Part shown: positions 7,631-14,593 of the stretch, one piece after another
Numbering within the stretch: position 1 is the stretch's first letter
Layout: each line of letters opens with the position of its first letter
Made by a program: the position numbers and the translations under genes
The notes under the pieces: generated by a model
Database searches by the model: none
What the model saw: only the letters and a program-made list of their open reading frames with translations
Told to the model about the DNA's origin: nothing
DNA from: Euryhalocaulis sp050486445
Lineage (GTDB): Bacteria > Pseudomonadota > Alphaproteobacteria > Caulobacterales > Maricaulaceae
Direction: 5' to 3'
Length of the DNA: 16,770 nt
Assembly: GCA_050486445.1 (NCBI GenBank)
Contig: JBJHDH010000044.1
Span: forward strand, 1 to 16,770

Positions 7631-8659
7631 TCAGGACGTGGCGATCAGACCCACGATCATCAGCCCCGCGAACAACAGCAGGCCCGCGTCGCGGTTGGTG
7701 CGGAACAGCATTAGCGTGACGGCGGCGTCGTCCGGGCGCAGCCGCGCGATCTGGAGCAGAAAATGCGCCGCCATGCCGGCGGCGGCCAGCGCGCCCCATG
7801 CGGCCCCGGCTTTCATGGCCGAAGCGATGGCGGCGAGCAGGACGCAGAGCGTGAAAAAGACGGCCACGCCCGCGCGCGCCCGCCCGCCCAGCGCGCGGGC
7901 GCTGGATTTCACGCCGGCCAGCGCGTCGTCCTCGCGGTCCTGCAGCGCATAGATCGTGTCATAGCCGAGCGTCCAGAACATCAGCGCGGCGTAGAGGACC
8001 AGCGCCGGCGCCTCTATGGCGCCCGAAGCCGCTGCGTATCCCACCAGCACCGGCCAGTTGAAAGTGAGGCCGAGCCATGCCTGCGGCCACCAGGTGATGC
8101 GCTTCATGAACGGATAGGCCGCAACCAGCGGGATGGAGAGCAGCGCCACGATCTGCGCCAGCCCCGGCAGGAACAGCAGCACAATCAGGCCGGCAAGGCA
8201 TTGCAGCGCCACAAACCCCCATGCCGCACGCAGGCTCACCGCGCCCGACGCCACCGGCCGGCTGGCGGTGCGCGCCACGCGCCGGTCCAGATCGCGGTCG
8301 ACAATGTCGTTATAGGCGCAGCCCGCGCCGCGCATCGCAAAGGCGCCAATAAAGATCAGCAGGACCAGCAGCGCATCGGCCCAGCCATAGGCCCGCCCGA
8401 TCCCGGCCAGCGCCACGCCGCAAAACCCGGGAATGGCCAGCAGCCAGGCGCCCGCCGGCCGGTCCCAGCGCGCCAGCCGCGCATAAAGGCGCAGGCGCGG
8501 GGGCAGACGCTCCACAAATCCGCCGCGCACGCTGTCGGGCAGCGGCGCGTCGGGCCGGGCCGGGTCTTTTGCCGCCTGGTCTGTTGTCTCTGTGGGGCCG
8601 CGATCCATCGGCCCGGTTGTGCGCGGGCAGGCGGCGCGGGGCAAGGGCGGCAGGGACAC
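7631..8659 (-). CDS. ubiA: 4-hydroxybenzoate polyprenyltransferase UbiA
   Basis: This is the integral membrane prenyltransferase that joins 4-hydroxybenzoate to the polyprenyl diphosphate chain in ubiquinone synthesis. Both Mg-binding Asp motifs are present: YNDIVDRDLD (residues 116-125) and YALQDREDD (237-245), separated and followed by multiple hydrophobic helices as expected. The start is GTG at 8659, supported by GGAG 7 bases upstream (in TGGGAGATTCCTC). This gives 342 aa, about 50 residues longer than the usual UbiA, the extra being a Pro/Asp-rich polar N-terminal extension. The first in-frame ATG (8608) lacks a clear ribosome-binding site. The gene is divergent from the padR-like gene and shares its 74-base promoter region, so the PadR protein could also affect ubiA. 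Confidence 0.93.
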   Translation of the reverse strand: MSLPPLPRAACPRTTGPMDRGPTETTDQAAKDPARPDAPLPDSVRGGFVERLPPRLRLYARLARWDRPAGAWLLAIPGFCGVALAGIGRAYGWADALLVLLIFIGAFAMRGAGCAYNDIVDRDLDRRVARTASRPVASGAVSLRAAWGFVALQCLAGLIVLLFLPGLAQIVALLSIPLVAAYPFMKRITWWPQAWLGLTFNWPVLVGYAAASGAIEAPALVLYAALMFWTLGYDTIYALQDREDDALAGVKSSARALGGRARAGVAVFFTLCVLLAAIASAMKAGAAWGALAAAGMAAHFLLQIARLRPDDAAVTLMLFRTNRDAGLLLFAGLMIVGLIATS

Positions 8660-8671
8660 GAGGAATCTCCC

Positions 8672-8721
8672 ATACTATGCTTGACACAGTGTCTGGCGTC
8701 ATATACTATGTATCAAATAGT
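8672..8721 (+). promoter_or_regulatory. Promoter and palindromic operator of the PadR operon, shared with ubiA
   Basis: TTGACA (8681-8686) is a perfect -35 element, followed after 17 bases by TACTAT (8704-8709) or after 15 bases by TATACT (8702-8707). ATACTATG occurs twice as a direct repeat (8672-8679 and 8703-8710), 31 bases apart, about three helical turns. The second copy starts an inverted repeat ACTAT-N7-ATAGT (8705-8721) that covers the -10 element. This is the arrangement expected for autorepression by a PadR dimer. Confidence 0.65.
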
Positions 8722-8733
8722 GATAGGCGAGAC

Positions 8734-9060
8734 ATGGTAGAGCGCGACAATCCAGGCCTGACGGAGTTGCGGCGCGGCGTGCTGGTGCTGGCCGTGCTGT
8801 CGCAGCTTCGGCGGCCGCAATACGGCTATTCGCTGAAACAGGCCCTGACCCAAAGCGGGATGCCGGTGGAGGAGGGCACGCTCTATCCGCTGCTGCGGCG
8901 GCTGGAGGGGCAGGGCCTGCTGACCAGCGAGTGGAATACGGAGCACGCGCCGCCCCGCCGCTATTACCGGCTGAACGCCGAAGGCGAGCGCGCCTTCGCG
9001 GCGCTCGGCGAAGCCTGGCGCGATCAGGTGCGGGCGATGGACGGGCTGTTGAGTGAATGA
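8734..9060 (+). CDS. PadR family transcriptional regulator
   Basis: The 108-aa protein is a short PadR winged-helix repressor. Diagnostic segments are YGYSLKQALTQSG (residues 30-42), EEGTLYPLLRRLEGQGLLTS, containing the recognition helix, and PPRRYYRLNAEGERAF, the wing. These proteins bind DNA as dimers and usually repress their own operon in response to a ligand or membrane partner. The frame is open further upstream, but the ATG at 8734 was chosen because the PadR fold begins just after it and the promoter lies directly before it; AGGCGAG gives a modest ribosome-binding site. It is followed after 19 bases by the HAAS-like membrane protein gene, a common two-gene arrangement. Confidence 0.92.
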   Translation: MVERDNPGLTELRRGVLVLAVLSQLRRPQYGYSLKQALTQSGMPVEEGTLYPLLRRLEGQGLLTSEWNTEHAPPRRYYRLNAEGERAFAALGEAWRDQVRAMDGLLSE

Positions 9061-9079
9061 ATGAGTGAGGGAGGCGGCG

Positions 9080-10006
9080 ATGAACGCGGCTGAGGTGATC
9101 CAATCCTACGTGCATGACGTGGCGCGCCAGTTGCCCCGCAAGAAGCGCGCCGACGTGGCGTTCGAACTGCGCGCTCTGCTGGCCGATGAGCTGGCGGCGA
9201 AGGCCGAAGCCGAAGGCCGCGCGCCGGACAAGGCGATGGCGCTGTCGCTGCTGACTCGGTTCGGCCGTCCGGCGGCGACCGCCGTGCGCTATCACCCCCG
9301 CGCGCCTCTGATCGACCCGGCGGACAATCATCATTTCGTCATCTGGGCGCTGGCCGGTCTGGTCTTTGTGGTCGCGGGCGGCGTGATGAGCCCGATGGAG
9401 ACCGATGGCGGCGATAGTTTCCTGAAATGGCTGGGCCTGCTGGCGATTATTTTCGCGTTGATGGGCTGGTGGCGGCGGCGTAATCCCGATGCGCTGGGCT
9501 GGACGCCCAAACCCGTGGAGGATCCGTGCGCGGCGAACCGTCCGGTCACGCTGCTGCTGGCGGTTCTGTTCCTCGTCTTTCCGGTTTTCATGTATGCCGC
9601 GCCGCAGACATTTGTGGAGACGGTCTTTCTCGGCGCATTCCCCGCCGGCGGGCTTGAACTGAATGGATTTATGGAGAGTGGCTCCGGTCTCGGTCTTCGT
9701 CAGGCTACCATCGCCGCGCTTGGCCTCTATGCCGCGCTCTATGTGTGGGTCACGGCGGCGGGTCGCTGGCGCGTCTGGACGCGCCGGGCAGCCATTATCA
9801 ATCTGATGGCGATCGCCCTGCTTCTCGGCGCGCATGCGCCGCTGGCGCAGCAGGGTCTGGTGTTTGTCTCGCCGGTCGCGAACCAGACGGCGGTTCCGCT
9901 CTTCGCGCTTATCGGCGCCTTCATGGTGCTGGGCGCTTTCTACGAAATCTATCGCGAATGGGCGCGCGTGGACCCGGCCCCGGCGATGAAGTCCGGCGGG
10001 GTCTGA
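9080..10006 (+). CDS. PadR-linked membrane protein with HAAS-like N-terminal domain
   Basis: This 308-aa protein begins with a soluble helical region (about 1-80: VIQSYVHDVARQLPRKKRADV, then FELRALLADEL and LLTRFGRPAATAVRYHP). The region matches the HAAS/DUF1700-like signalling domain often encoded next to PadR genes, with its Leu-Pro start and final FGxP...Y motif. Six predicted membrane segments follow: near FVIWALAGLVFVVAGG, LGLLAIIFALMGWW, LLLAVLFLVFPVFM, IAALGLYAALYVWV, INLMAIALLLGAH and LFALIGAFMVLGAF. GGGAGG lies 6 bases before the ATG at 9080 and decides the start; a GTG at 9065 is less likely. A role as membrane partner or target of the PadR regulator is inferred from context. The biochemical function is unknown. 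Confidence 0.85.
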   Translation: MNAAEVIQSYVHDVARQLPRKKRADVAFELRALLADELAAKAEAEGRAPDKAMALSLLTRFGRPAATAVRYHPRAPLIDPADNHHFVIWALAGLVFVVAGGVMSPMETDGGDSFLKWLGLLAIIFALMGWWRRRNPDALGWTPKPVEDPCAANRPVTLLLAVLFLVFPVFMYAAPQTFVETVFLGAFPAGGLELNGFMESGSGLGLRQATIAALGLYAALYVWVTAAGRWRVWTRRAAIINLMAIALLLGAHAPLAQQGLVFVSPVANQTAVPLFALIGAFMVLGAFYEIYREWARVDPAPAMKSGGV

Positions 10007-10023
10007 TCCGCGGCATAGCTCCG

Positions 10024-10096
10024 GCCTCTGCGAAAGGCTTGCGCTGTAGCCGTGCGGCGTGATCGTAGAGGCGTGGCGCAAGGGTTTCGCAGAGGC
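10024..10096 (+). promoter_or_regulatory. Long inverted repeat overlapping the ribosome-binding site of the Na/Pi cotransporter gene
   Basis: Arms at 10024-10044 (starting GCCTCTGCGAAA) and 10076-10096 (ending TTTCGCAGAGGC) are 21 bases long and match at 19 positions, the mismatches being adjacent in the middle. The loop is 31 bases. The right arm contains AGAGG (10091-10095), the only plausible Shine-Dalgarno sequence for the ATG at 10102, so the folded leader would hide it. It may be a translational switch or a dispersed palindromic repeat. Confidence 0.6.
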
Positions 10097-10101
10097 GCGG
10101 C

Positions 10102-11757
10102 ATGGCGGCGCTGACTTCGCTGCTCGGCGGGCTGGGCCTGTTCCTGCTCGGCATGTGGCTGATGACCGACGGGCTGAAGCTCGCGGCGGGCGATGCGCTG
10201 CGCGCCATTCTGCAAAAATGGACCAATACCCGGCTGCGCGGCCTGCTGTCCGGCATGCTGGTGACCGCGGTGGTGCAGTCCTCCGCCGCGGTGACGGTGG
10301 CGACCATCGGCTTCGTCAATGCCGGTCTCTTGACCCTTGCGCAGGCGGTGTGGGTCGTTTTCGGCGCCAATGTCGGCACCACGATGACGGCCTGGCTGGT
10401 GGCGCTGCTGGGGGTGAAAGCCAATATCGGCGCGCTGGCTTTGCCTATGCTCGGCGCAGGCATGCTGCTCCGGCTGTTTTCCTTCGGCCGGGCGCGGCGC
10501 GCCGGGCTGGGCCAGGCCATTGCCGGATTTGGCGCGTTCTTTCTGGGCGTCAGCTTCATGCAGGGCGCCTTCGCCGATCTTGTTCCGCGCTTTGGCGAGT
10601 TGCGGCTGGACGAGGCCGGCTGGCTGGCGGTTCCGCTGTTTGTTCTGATCGGCGCGCTGCTGACCGTGTCGATGCAGTCGTCCAGCGCGGCCATCGCCCT
10701 GACCCTGACCGCCGTGGCCGGCGGAGCCGCGCCCCTGGACCTGGCCGCCGCCGCGATGATCGGCGCCAATATCGGCACGACATCGGCGGCGATGATCGCC
10801 TCTGTCGGCGCCACGCCCCCGGCAAAGCGCGTCGGCCTGGCGCATGTCATCTTCAACCTGTCCACCGGCGCGGCGGCGCTGGCCTTGCTGCCGGTGCTGC
10901 TGTGGCTGGCGCGCGCCATCGCCGAGGCGGTGGGCGGCGCCTCGGATACGGTGGAGTCGCTGGCCGTCTTCCACACGATGTTCAATCTGCTGGGCGTGCT
11001 GCTGATCTGGCCGTTCGCGGCGCGGCTGGTTGCGTATCTCTCCACCCGTTTTGTGACGCTGGAGGAAGAGATCGGCCGGCCTCGGCATCTGGATTCCTCA
11101 CTGCTGGAGGTGCCGGATCTGGCGCTGCGCGGCCTGCTGCTGGAGACCGCGCGCATGGCAGAGGCGGCTTTCGCGCTCGCGCGTGAGCGGATCGGCGCCG
11201 CCGCGGCGGCGCGCACATTCCTTGCGCGGCGCGAAGGCGTGCTGACCCTGGGGCGCGAAATCCGCGGCTTTGCCGGCAGGATGGGCGGCGGCGCACTACC
11301 CGAATCGGTGGCGGACGCCCTGCCGGACGTGTTGCGCGCGGCGCAGCATCTGGAAGAGATCGCGCGCTTCAGCGACGGGCTGGCGCGCGCCGTTTCGCCT
11401 CCGGCCGAGGCTGTCGCCGCGCAGGACTGGGCGGCGCTGCGCCAGGCGGCGCTGGACAGTCTCGCTCTGCCGGAGGCGGGCGCGGCAATGGAAACGGACA
11501 CCGGCGCCGTTCCCGGACAGCGCGCCGAGACCGCCTATCAGACGATCAAGCGCGGCCTGTTACGCGCCACGTCGTCGGGAAGGCTGCCGGTAGCGGATAT
11601 GGAAAACGCGCTGACCGGGGCGCAGGGCCTGCGCGCCATCGCCCAGGCGGCGATGAAAACGCGGGCGCGCATGGCCGCGGCGGCGGCGAAGGCGGCCGGT
11701 CAGGCGGCGGCCCCGCCGCCGCCGGAAACCCTCAGCATGAATGGGGACGCCGGGTAG
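10102..11757 (+). CDS. Na/Pi cotransporter family protein
   Basis: The 551-aa membrane protein has the inverted-repeat core of the PNaS (NptA/type II) sodium-phosphate cotransporter family. The two QSS motifs are at 59-63 (QSSAA) and 192-197 (QSSSAA), each followed by a GAN(V/I)GTT motif (88-94 and 221-227); these pairs form the substrate and sodium site in the family. LLGGLGLFLLGMWLMTDGLK is the typical N-terminal helix. The last about 200 residues are soluble and helical, the PhoU-like tail seen in bacterial members. The likely role is phosphate movement across the inner membrane, with direction and substrate unproven. It lies 95 bases after the PadR-linked gene, within which the only ribosome-binding site falls in a long inverted repeat. 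No Pho box is apparent. Confidence 0.92.
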   Translation: MAALTSLLGGLGLFLLGMWLMTDGLKLAAGDALRAILQKWTNTRLRGLLSGMLVTAVVQSSAAVTVATIGFVNAGLLTLAQAVWVVFGANVGTTMTAWLVALLGVKANIGALALPMLGAGMLLRLFSFGRARRAGLGQAIAGFGAFFLGVSFMQGAFADLVPRFGELRLDEAGWLAVPLFVLIGALLTVSMQSSSAAIALTLTAVAGGAAPLDLAAAAMIGANIGTTSAAMIASVGATPPAKRVGLAHVIFNLSTGAAALALLPVLLWLARAIAEAVGGASDTVESLAVFHTMFNLLGVLLIWPFAARLVAYLSTRFVTLEEEIGRPRHLDSSLLEVPDLALRGLLLETARMAEAAFALARERIGAAAAARTFLARREGVLTLGREIRGFAGRMGGGALPESVADALPDVLRAAQHLEEIARFSDGLARAVSPPAEAVAAQDWAALRQAALDSLALPEAGAAMETDTGAVPGQRAETAYQTIKRGLLRATSSGRLPVADMENALTGAQGLRAIAQAAMKTRARMAAAAAKAAGQAAAPPPPETLSMNGDAG

Positions 11758-11777
11758 GCATTTTGATCCAAGGCATT

Positions 11778-11798
11778 GAAATATAGAGATATATTTTC
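11778..11798. promoter_or_regulatory. AT-rich palindrome upstream of bfd
   Basis: AAATATA and TATATTT form a perfect 7-bp inverted repeat around GAGA, flanked by G and TTC. It stands out in this GC-rich window. It lies 20 bases after the cotransporter stop and 50-70 bases before bfd. It could be an operator or promoter element; it is too weak for a normal terminator. Confidence 0.35.
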
Positions 11799-11802
11799 TT
11801 TC

Positions 11803-11829
11803 TGCGAATACAGTTGACAATCATTCGCA
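11803..11829 (+). promoter_or_regulatory. Fur-box-like operator upstream of bfd
   Basis: TGACAATCATTCGCA (11815-11829) fits the 7-1-7 Fur consensus TGATAATNATTATCA at 11 of 14 defined positions. A further TGCGAAT at 11803-11809 forms a perfect inverted repeat with ATTCGCA at 11823-11829. A TTGACA that could serve as a -35 element (11814-11819) lies inside it. In many bacteria bfd is induced by iron starvation through Fur, which fits. The binding itself is inferred. Confidence 0.5.
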
Positions 11830-11849
11830 ACTGGGGAATCTATTCCCTC

Positions 11850-12050
11850 ATGATCGTCTGTGTCTGCAACCGGCTGCGCGACAGCGAAGTGCGGGGCGCC
11901 ATCGCCCAGGGGGCGGGGTGCGCCGAGGACGTCCATGCGCGCTGCGGCTCCGAGGTGAATTGCGGCTGCTGCCTCGACACGATGGATGACATGATCGATG
12001 CCGCGCGCGGCCTGTTCTGCGGCGGCCGCCAGCTTCAGGCCGCCGGCTGA
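11850..12050 (+). CDS. bfd: Bacterioferritin-associated ferredoxin (BFD-like [2Fe-2S] protein)
   Basis: The 66-aa product is a BFD-domain [2Fe-2S] protein. Cys ligands are visible as MIVCVC (C4, C6) and NCGCC (C38, C41), the CxC...CxxC spacing of Bfd; extra cysteines occur at 24, 32, 40 and 57. Bfd donates electrons to heme of bacterioferritin so that stored ferric iron is reduced and released; the partner bfr gene lies about 4 kb to the right. The start at 11850 gives the canonical MIVCVC terminus; an in-frame TTG at 11814 would add 12 residues and overlap the Fur-like box, so it was rejected. The candidate Shine-Dalgarno GGGGA (11833-11837) is distant and lies in a small hairpin GGGAAT-CT-ATTCCC. 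A strong terminator follows the gene. Confidence 0.9.
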   Translation: MIVCVCNRLRDSEVRGAIAQGAGCAEDVHARCGSEVNCGCCLDTMDDMIDAARGLFCGGRQLQAAG

Positions 12051-12083
12051 GCTTTTTGTTCCGTCCGTTCCATCCGTGACGCG

Positions 12084-12104
12084 CCCGGCCCCGCCGGGTT
12101 TTTT
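12084..12104 (+). terminator. Intrinsic terminator of bfd
   Basis: CCCGGC-CCC-GCCGGG makes a 6-bp GC stem followed directly by six T residues (12099-12104), 33 bases after the bfd stop. On the opposite strand there is no T-run, so it does not serve the convergent hydrolase gene. Confidence 0.9.
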
Positions 12105-12108
12105 GATT

Positions 12109-13815
12109 CTAGACGACCGCCTCCGCCGCCCCGGCGAGGGCGCTGGCGACGGCGGCGTCCACGCCCCTGGCGGGGCCCAGATTGCTCGCCGCCGCCGCGG
12201 CGATGCCGCGCGCCGGGTCGAACAGCATTTCCGCATACCATGAACCCATCGAGCCATTGTGCCAGAGACCGTCCGGCCGCACGATCCAGCCCATCGCATA
12301 CGCGCCGCCAAAGGGCGGGGTGTGCAAAATGTCCCAGCTCTCGGCGCTCAGATACGGGTCGCGGTCGCGGTGCGCGGCGAGATAGCGCAGCGCGTCTTCC
12401 AGCGGCGCATACACGCGCCCGGCGGGGCCGGCATAATCCGGGATATCGCCGGGCGGGACGTCGAGCGGGACGGGGACCGGCGCGCCGGTCCGCGGGTTGA
12501 GGATGTGCCCGGCCGGCTGGTCCGGCGCGTCCGGCACACCGATCCCCGCGCCGTGCATCCCGAGCGGCGCGAACACATGTTCCGCCATCAGCTCTTCCCA
12601 TGCCGCGTCCATGATCGTCTCCAGCATGGCGCCCGCGATCACATAGCCGATATTGGAATAGAGAAAGGTCTGCCCGGGCGGGAGCGGGACCGGGTCGGCG
12701 CGCAGGGCAATGCGCGCGGCCGCGATGCGGTCAGCGCGCACATCGCCGCTGCGCATGGCGAACTGCGCGGCCTGCGCCAGAGGCAGATCGCGGATCAGCC
12801 CGGCGGTATGGCTGCACAGGCGGCGGAGACTCACGTCGCGATACTCCGCGCGCATGTCCGGGACAGCGGCGCCCAGCACACCCTCCAGCGTATCGTCCCA
12901 TGACAGATGACCGGAATCGGCCAGCCGCGCGGCCAGCGTCGCGGTCATCGACTTGGTGATCGAACCGAGATGCCAGAGATCGCCGGTCGTCGCGGGCGCC
13001 TCTGTCGCCGTGCTGCGCACACCGGCGGCGAGGTTGAGCGTGTTGCGCGCGCCCGATGCGGCGGCGGCGAGCGCCGGCGCCCCGCATTCCGCCAGCAGCG
13101 CCTCCAGCCGCTCCTGCGTCAGCGGCAGGGTGGGGCCGGTCTCGACCGGCGTGCGCTGGAAAGCGAGCGGCTGCGCCCCGCCAGATTGGGTGAAGGTTCC
13201 GGCGATGCGCCCGTCTGCGAGCTGACCCAGATAGGCGGCGTCGACCTGCGCGATGCGGAAGAAGACGCGCTCGCCGTCGATGGCGGCGATGTCTGGCGAA
13301 AGGGCCGCATTGCCCTGATCGGTGCTATAGAGCGTGACGCTCTCGCCCGCGATCTCCAGCCGCAGGCGCAATGCGCCGGGGCCAACGCCCAGCAGGCCGA
13401 ACCATTCGCCATCGAACGCCGGATTTGGTTCGCCGTCCAGCGCCACCGGCACGGGATAGGGGATGGGTTCGCGGCCGAAGACGAGCGGGAAGCTGGCGCC
13501 CAGCTGGCTGAACTCCCCGGCGATGCGGCCGTCTTGCAACGTTCCCCGATAGGACGAGCCGGTCACGCTGCTCTCGAAGGACAGCGCGCCGCCCTCGATC
13601 CGCACATTTTCTCCAGGCAATTCTGCGTTGCCCTGATCGACGCTGAACACGGTGACCTCGCTATCGGCGATGACCATGCGCAGGCGCAGGCTGGCCGGCC
13701 CCAGATCGAGCTGGCCCCACCATTCGCCCTCCAGCGAGGACGCGCGGGAGCAGGCGGCGATGCTGGCGCCGAGCGCCAGCATTCCCCCGACCACCGGGCG
13801 GCGTGTGATTTTCAT
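12109..13815 (-). CDS. Serine hydrolase lipoprotein (beta-lactamase/class C-like) with duplicated N-terminal domain
   Basis: This 568-aa exported protein has a signal peptide with lipobox IAAC (C22). It then has two tandem copies of a beta-rich domain (about 28-117 and 134-223, period 106 residues, each with GEWxG, DQGNA and DGRIAGxFxQ), and a C-terminal serine hydrolase domain. The penicillin-binding-protein/class C motifs are present: GSITK (S285, K288), YSN (Y386, N388) and HNG (H519-G521). It should act on an ester, amide or peptidoglycan-like substrate in the periplasm or at the outer membrane; the substrate is unknown, and this is not evidence of antibiotic resistance. The start at 13815 has GGGAG about 4-5 bases upstream and places the signal peptide correctly; the open frame extends 37 codons further upstream. 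It lies 46 bases after the second SdpI-like gene, so it is probably the last gene of that operon. Confidence 0.9.
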   Translation of the reverse strand: MKITRRPVVGGMLALGASIAACSRASSLEGEWWGQLDLGPASLRLRMVIADSEVTVFSVDQGNAELPGENVRIEGGALSFESSVTGSSYRGTLQDGRIAGEFSQLGASFPLVFGREPIPYPVPVALDGEPNPAFDGEWFGLLGVGPGALRLRLEIAGESVTLYSTDQGNAALSPDIAAIDGERVFFRIAQVDAAYLGQLADGRIAGTFTQSGGAQPLAFQRTPVETGPTLPLTQERLEALLAECGAPALAAAASGARNTLNLAAGVRSTATEAPATTGDLWHLGSITKSMTATLAARLADSGHLSWDDTLEGVLGAAVPDMRAEYRDVSLRRLCSHTAGLIRDLPLAQAAQFAMRSGDVRADRIAAARIALRADPVPLPPGQTFLYSNIGYVIAGAMLETIMDAAWEELMAEHVFAPLGMHGAGIGVPDAPDQPAGHILNPRTGAPVPVPLDVPPGDIPDYAGPAGRVYAPLEDALRYLAAHRDRDPYLSAESWDILHTPPFGGAYAMGWIVRPDGLWHNGSMGSWYAEMLFDPARGIAAAAASNLGPARGVDAAVASALAGAAEAVV

Positions 13816-13861
13816 GACTCCCTCCCCAATATTGAATCTGCGCGGGCGTTTTCCAGGCAGC

Positions 13862-14593
13862 TCAGACCAGCCCTTCATGCTCGGCCCAGCGGCGTTCGCG
13901 GCGATAGGCGATGCGCGCCCAGACAAAAGCCAGCATCGGCAGCAGGATCATCGCCGCGAGCAACAGACCGGCGGCCGGTCCGACCTGCTCGAACGGCGTG
14001 AACAGGCCGTTCAGCGAATAGGCGGCCCCGCCGATGGTGAAGACCCAGCCGGCGAAGCGGTTGCTGCGATAGTGGCGCGCTGCGTCCACGGCCTTGTTCG
14101 GCGTATAGGGCAGTTTCGGCGTGACGTTTCCGGCATAGGCGAACAGCAGCCCGGCCACGACATTGAAAGCGCGCACGATGGTCTCACGGTCGAAACCTAG
14201 CGGCGCGGCGACCCCCGCCGCGCGGGCCAGGCCGAAGAGCTGAAGCAGGATCGCCATCACGCCGAATGCGATCATGTAATTGCGGAAGGTGCGGCCATAG
14301 AGGGCGAGCGAGCGTTGTGCGTCATTGCTTAGCTGCGCATCGGGCGCGCGTATCCGCCAGTAGCGGGCGTCGAGCCAGGCCATCAGGGGCAGGAAGCCAT
14401 ACATAATGGTCAACAGGCCCGGCATGAACCAGAGCACGGCGACAGACCTGAACTTCGTGACCGTTCCGTCCGCTGCGAAATCCACCGGCACGCGCGCGCC
14501 CGGACCGAACCAGAGCGTGGCGCCGGCGGCGATGATGACGCTGACGCACCAGATGGTGAAATAGATCAGCAGGGTTTTGCGCACTTCGGTCAT
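13862..14593 (-). CDS. SdpI-like integral membrane protein with DUF1648-type N-terminus
   Basis: The 243-aa protein begins with TM1 (about 8-28). A DUF1648-like extracytoplasmic segment follows, VPVDFAADGTVTKFRS (35-50), then TM2 (FMPGLLTIMYGFLPLM), as in SdpI/YhgB-type proteins. The C-terminal part carries AYAGNVTPKLPYTP (153-166) and HYRSNRFAGWVFTIGG (174-189), equivalent to the GN..P and W..GG motifs of SdpI, the membrane immunity and signalling protein of the Bacillus sdp killing system. Its ATG overlaps the stop of the 26-aa ORF as ATGA, and there is only weak Shine-Dalgarno potential, so its translation is probably coupled. The function here is unproven; an envelope immunity or sensing role is inferred from family and operon. 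Confidence 0.8.
   Translation of the reverse strand: MTEVRKTLLIYFTIWCVSVIIAAGATLWFGPGARVPVDFAADGTVTKFRSVAVLWFMPGLLTIMYGFLPLMAWLDARYWRIRAPDAQLSNDAQRSLALYGRTFRNYMIAFGVMAILLQLFGLARAAGVAAPLGFDRETIVRAFNVVAGLLFAYAGNVTPKLPYTPNKAVDAARHYRSNRFAGWVFTIGGAAYSLNGLFTPFEQVGPAAGLLLAAMILLPMLAFVWARIAYRRERRWAEHEGLV

Noticed and set aside
8699..10081. A 460-codon open frame on the minus strand opposite padR and the HAAS-like gene
   Set aside because: Its product is Arg/His/Gln-rich with no recognisable domain, and it lies opposite two genes with clear family motifs and ribosome-binding sites. It is an antisense shadow of high-GC codon use.
9921..11501. A 526-codon minus-strand frame opposite the Na/Pi cotransporter gene
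   Set aside because: Ser/Ala/Arg-biased composition without motifs; the plus strand has both QSS/GANGTT repeats of the cotransporter.
11814..11849. TTG start that would lengthen Bfd by 12 residues
   Set aside because: It coincides with the TTGACA and Fur-like box, and Bfd proteins start just before the first CxC.
13816..13926. A 37-codon upstream extension of the hydrolase gene
   Set aside because: It overlaps the preceding SdpI-like gene and would bury the signal peptide; the ATG at 13815 has a strong GGAGGGAG.
12907..14001. A 364-codon plus-strand frame opposite the hydrolase gene
   Set aside because: Arg/Gly/Gln-rich shadow that crosses two genes and their intergenic gap; no start site or domain support.
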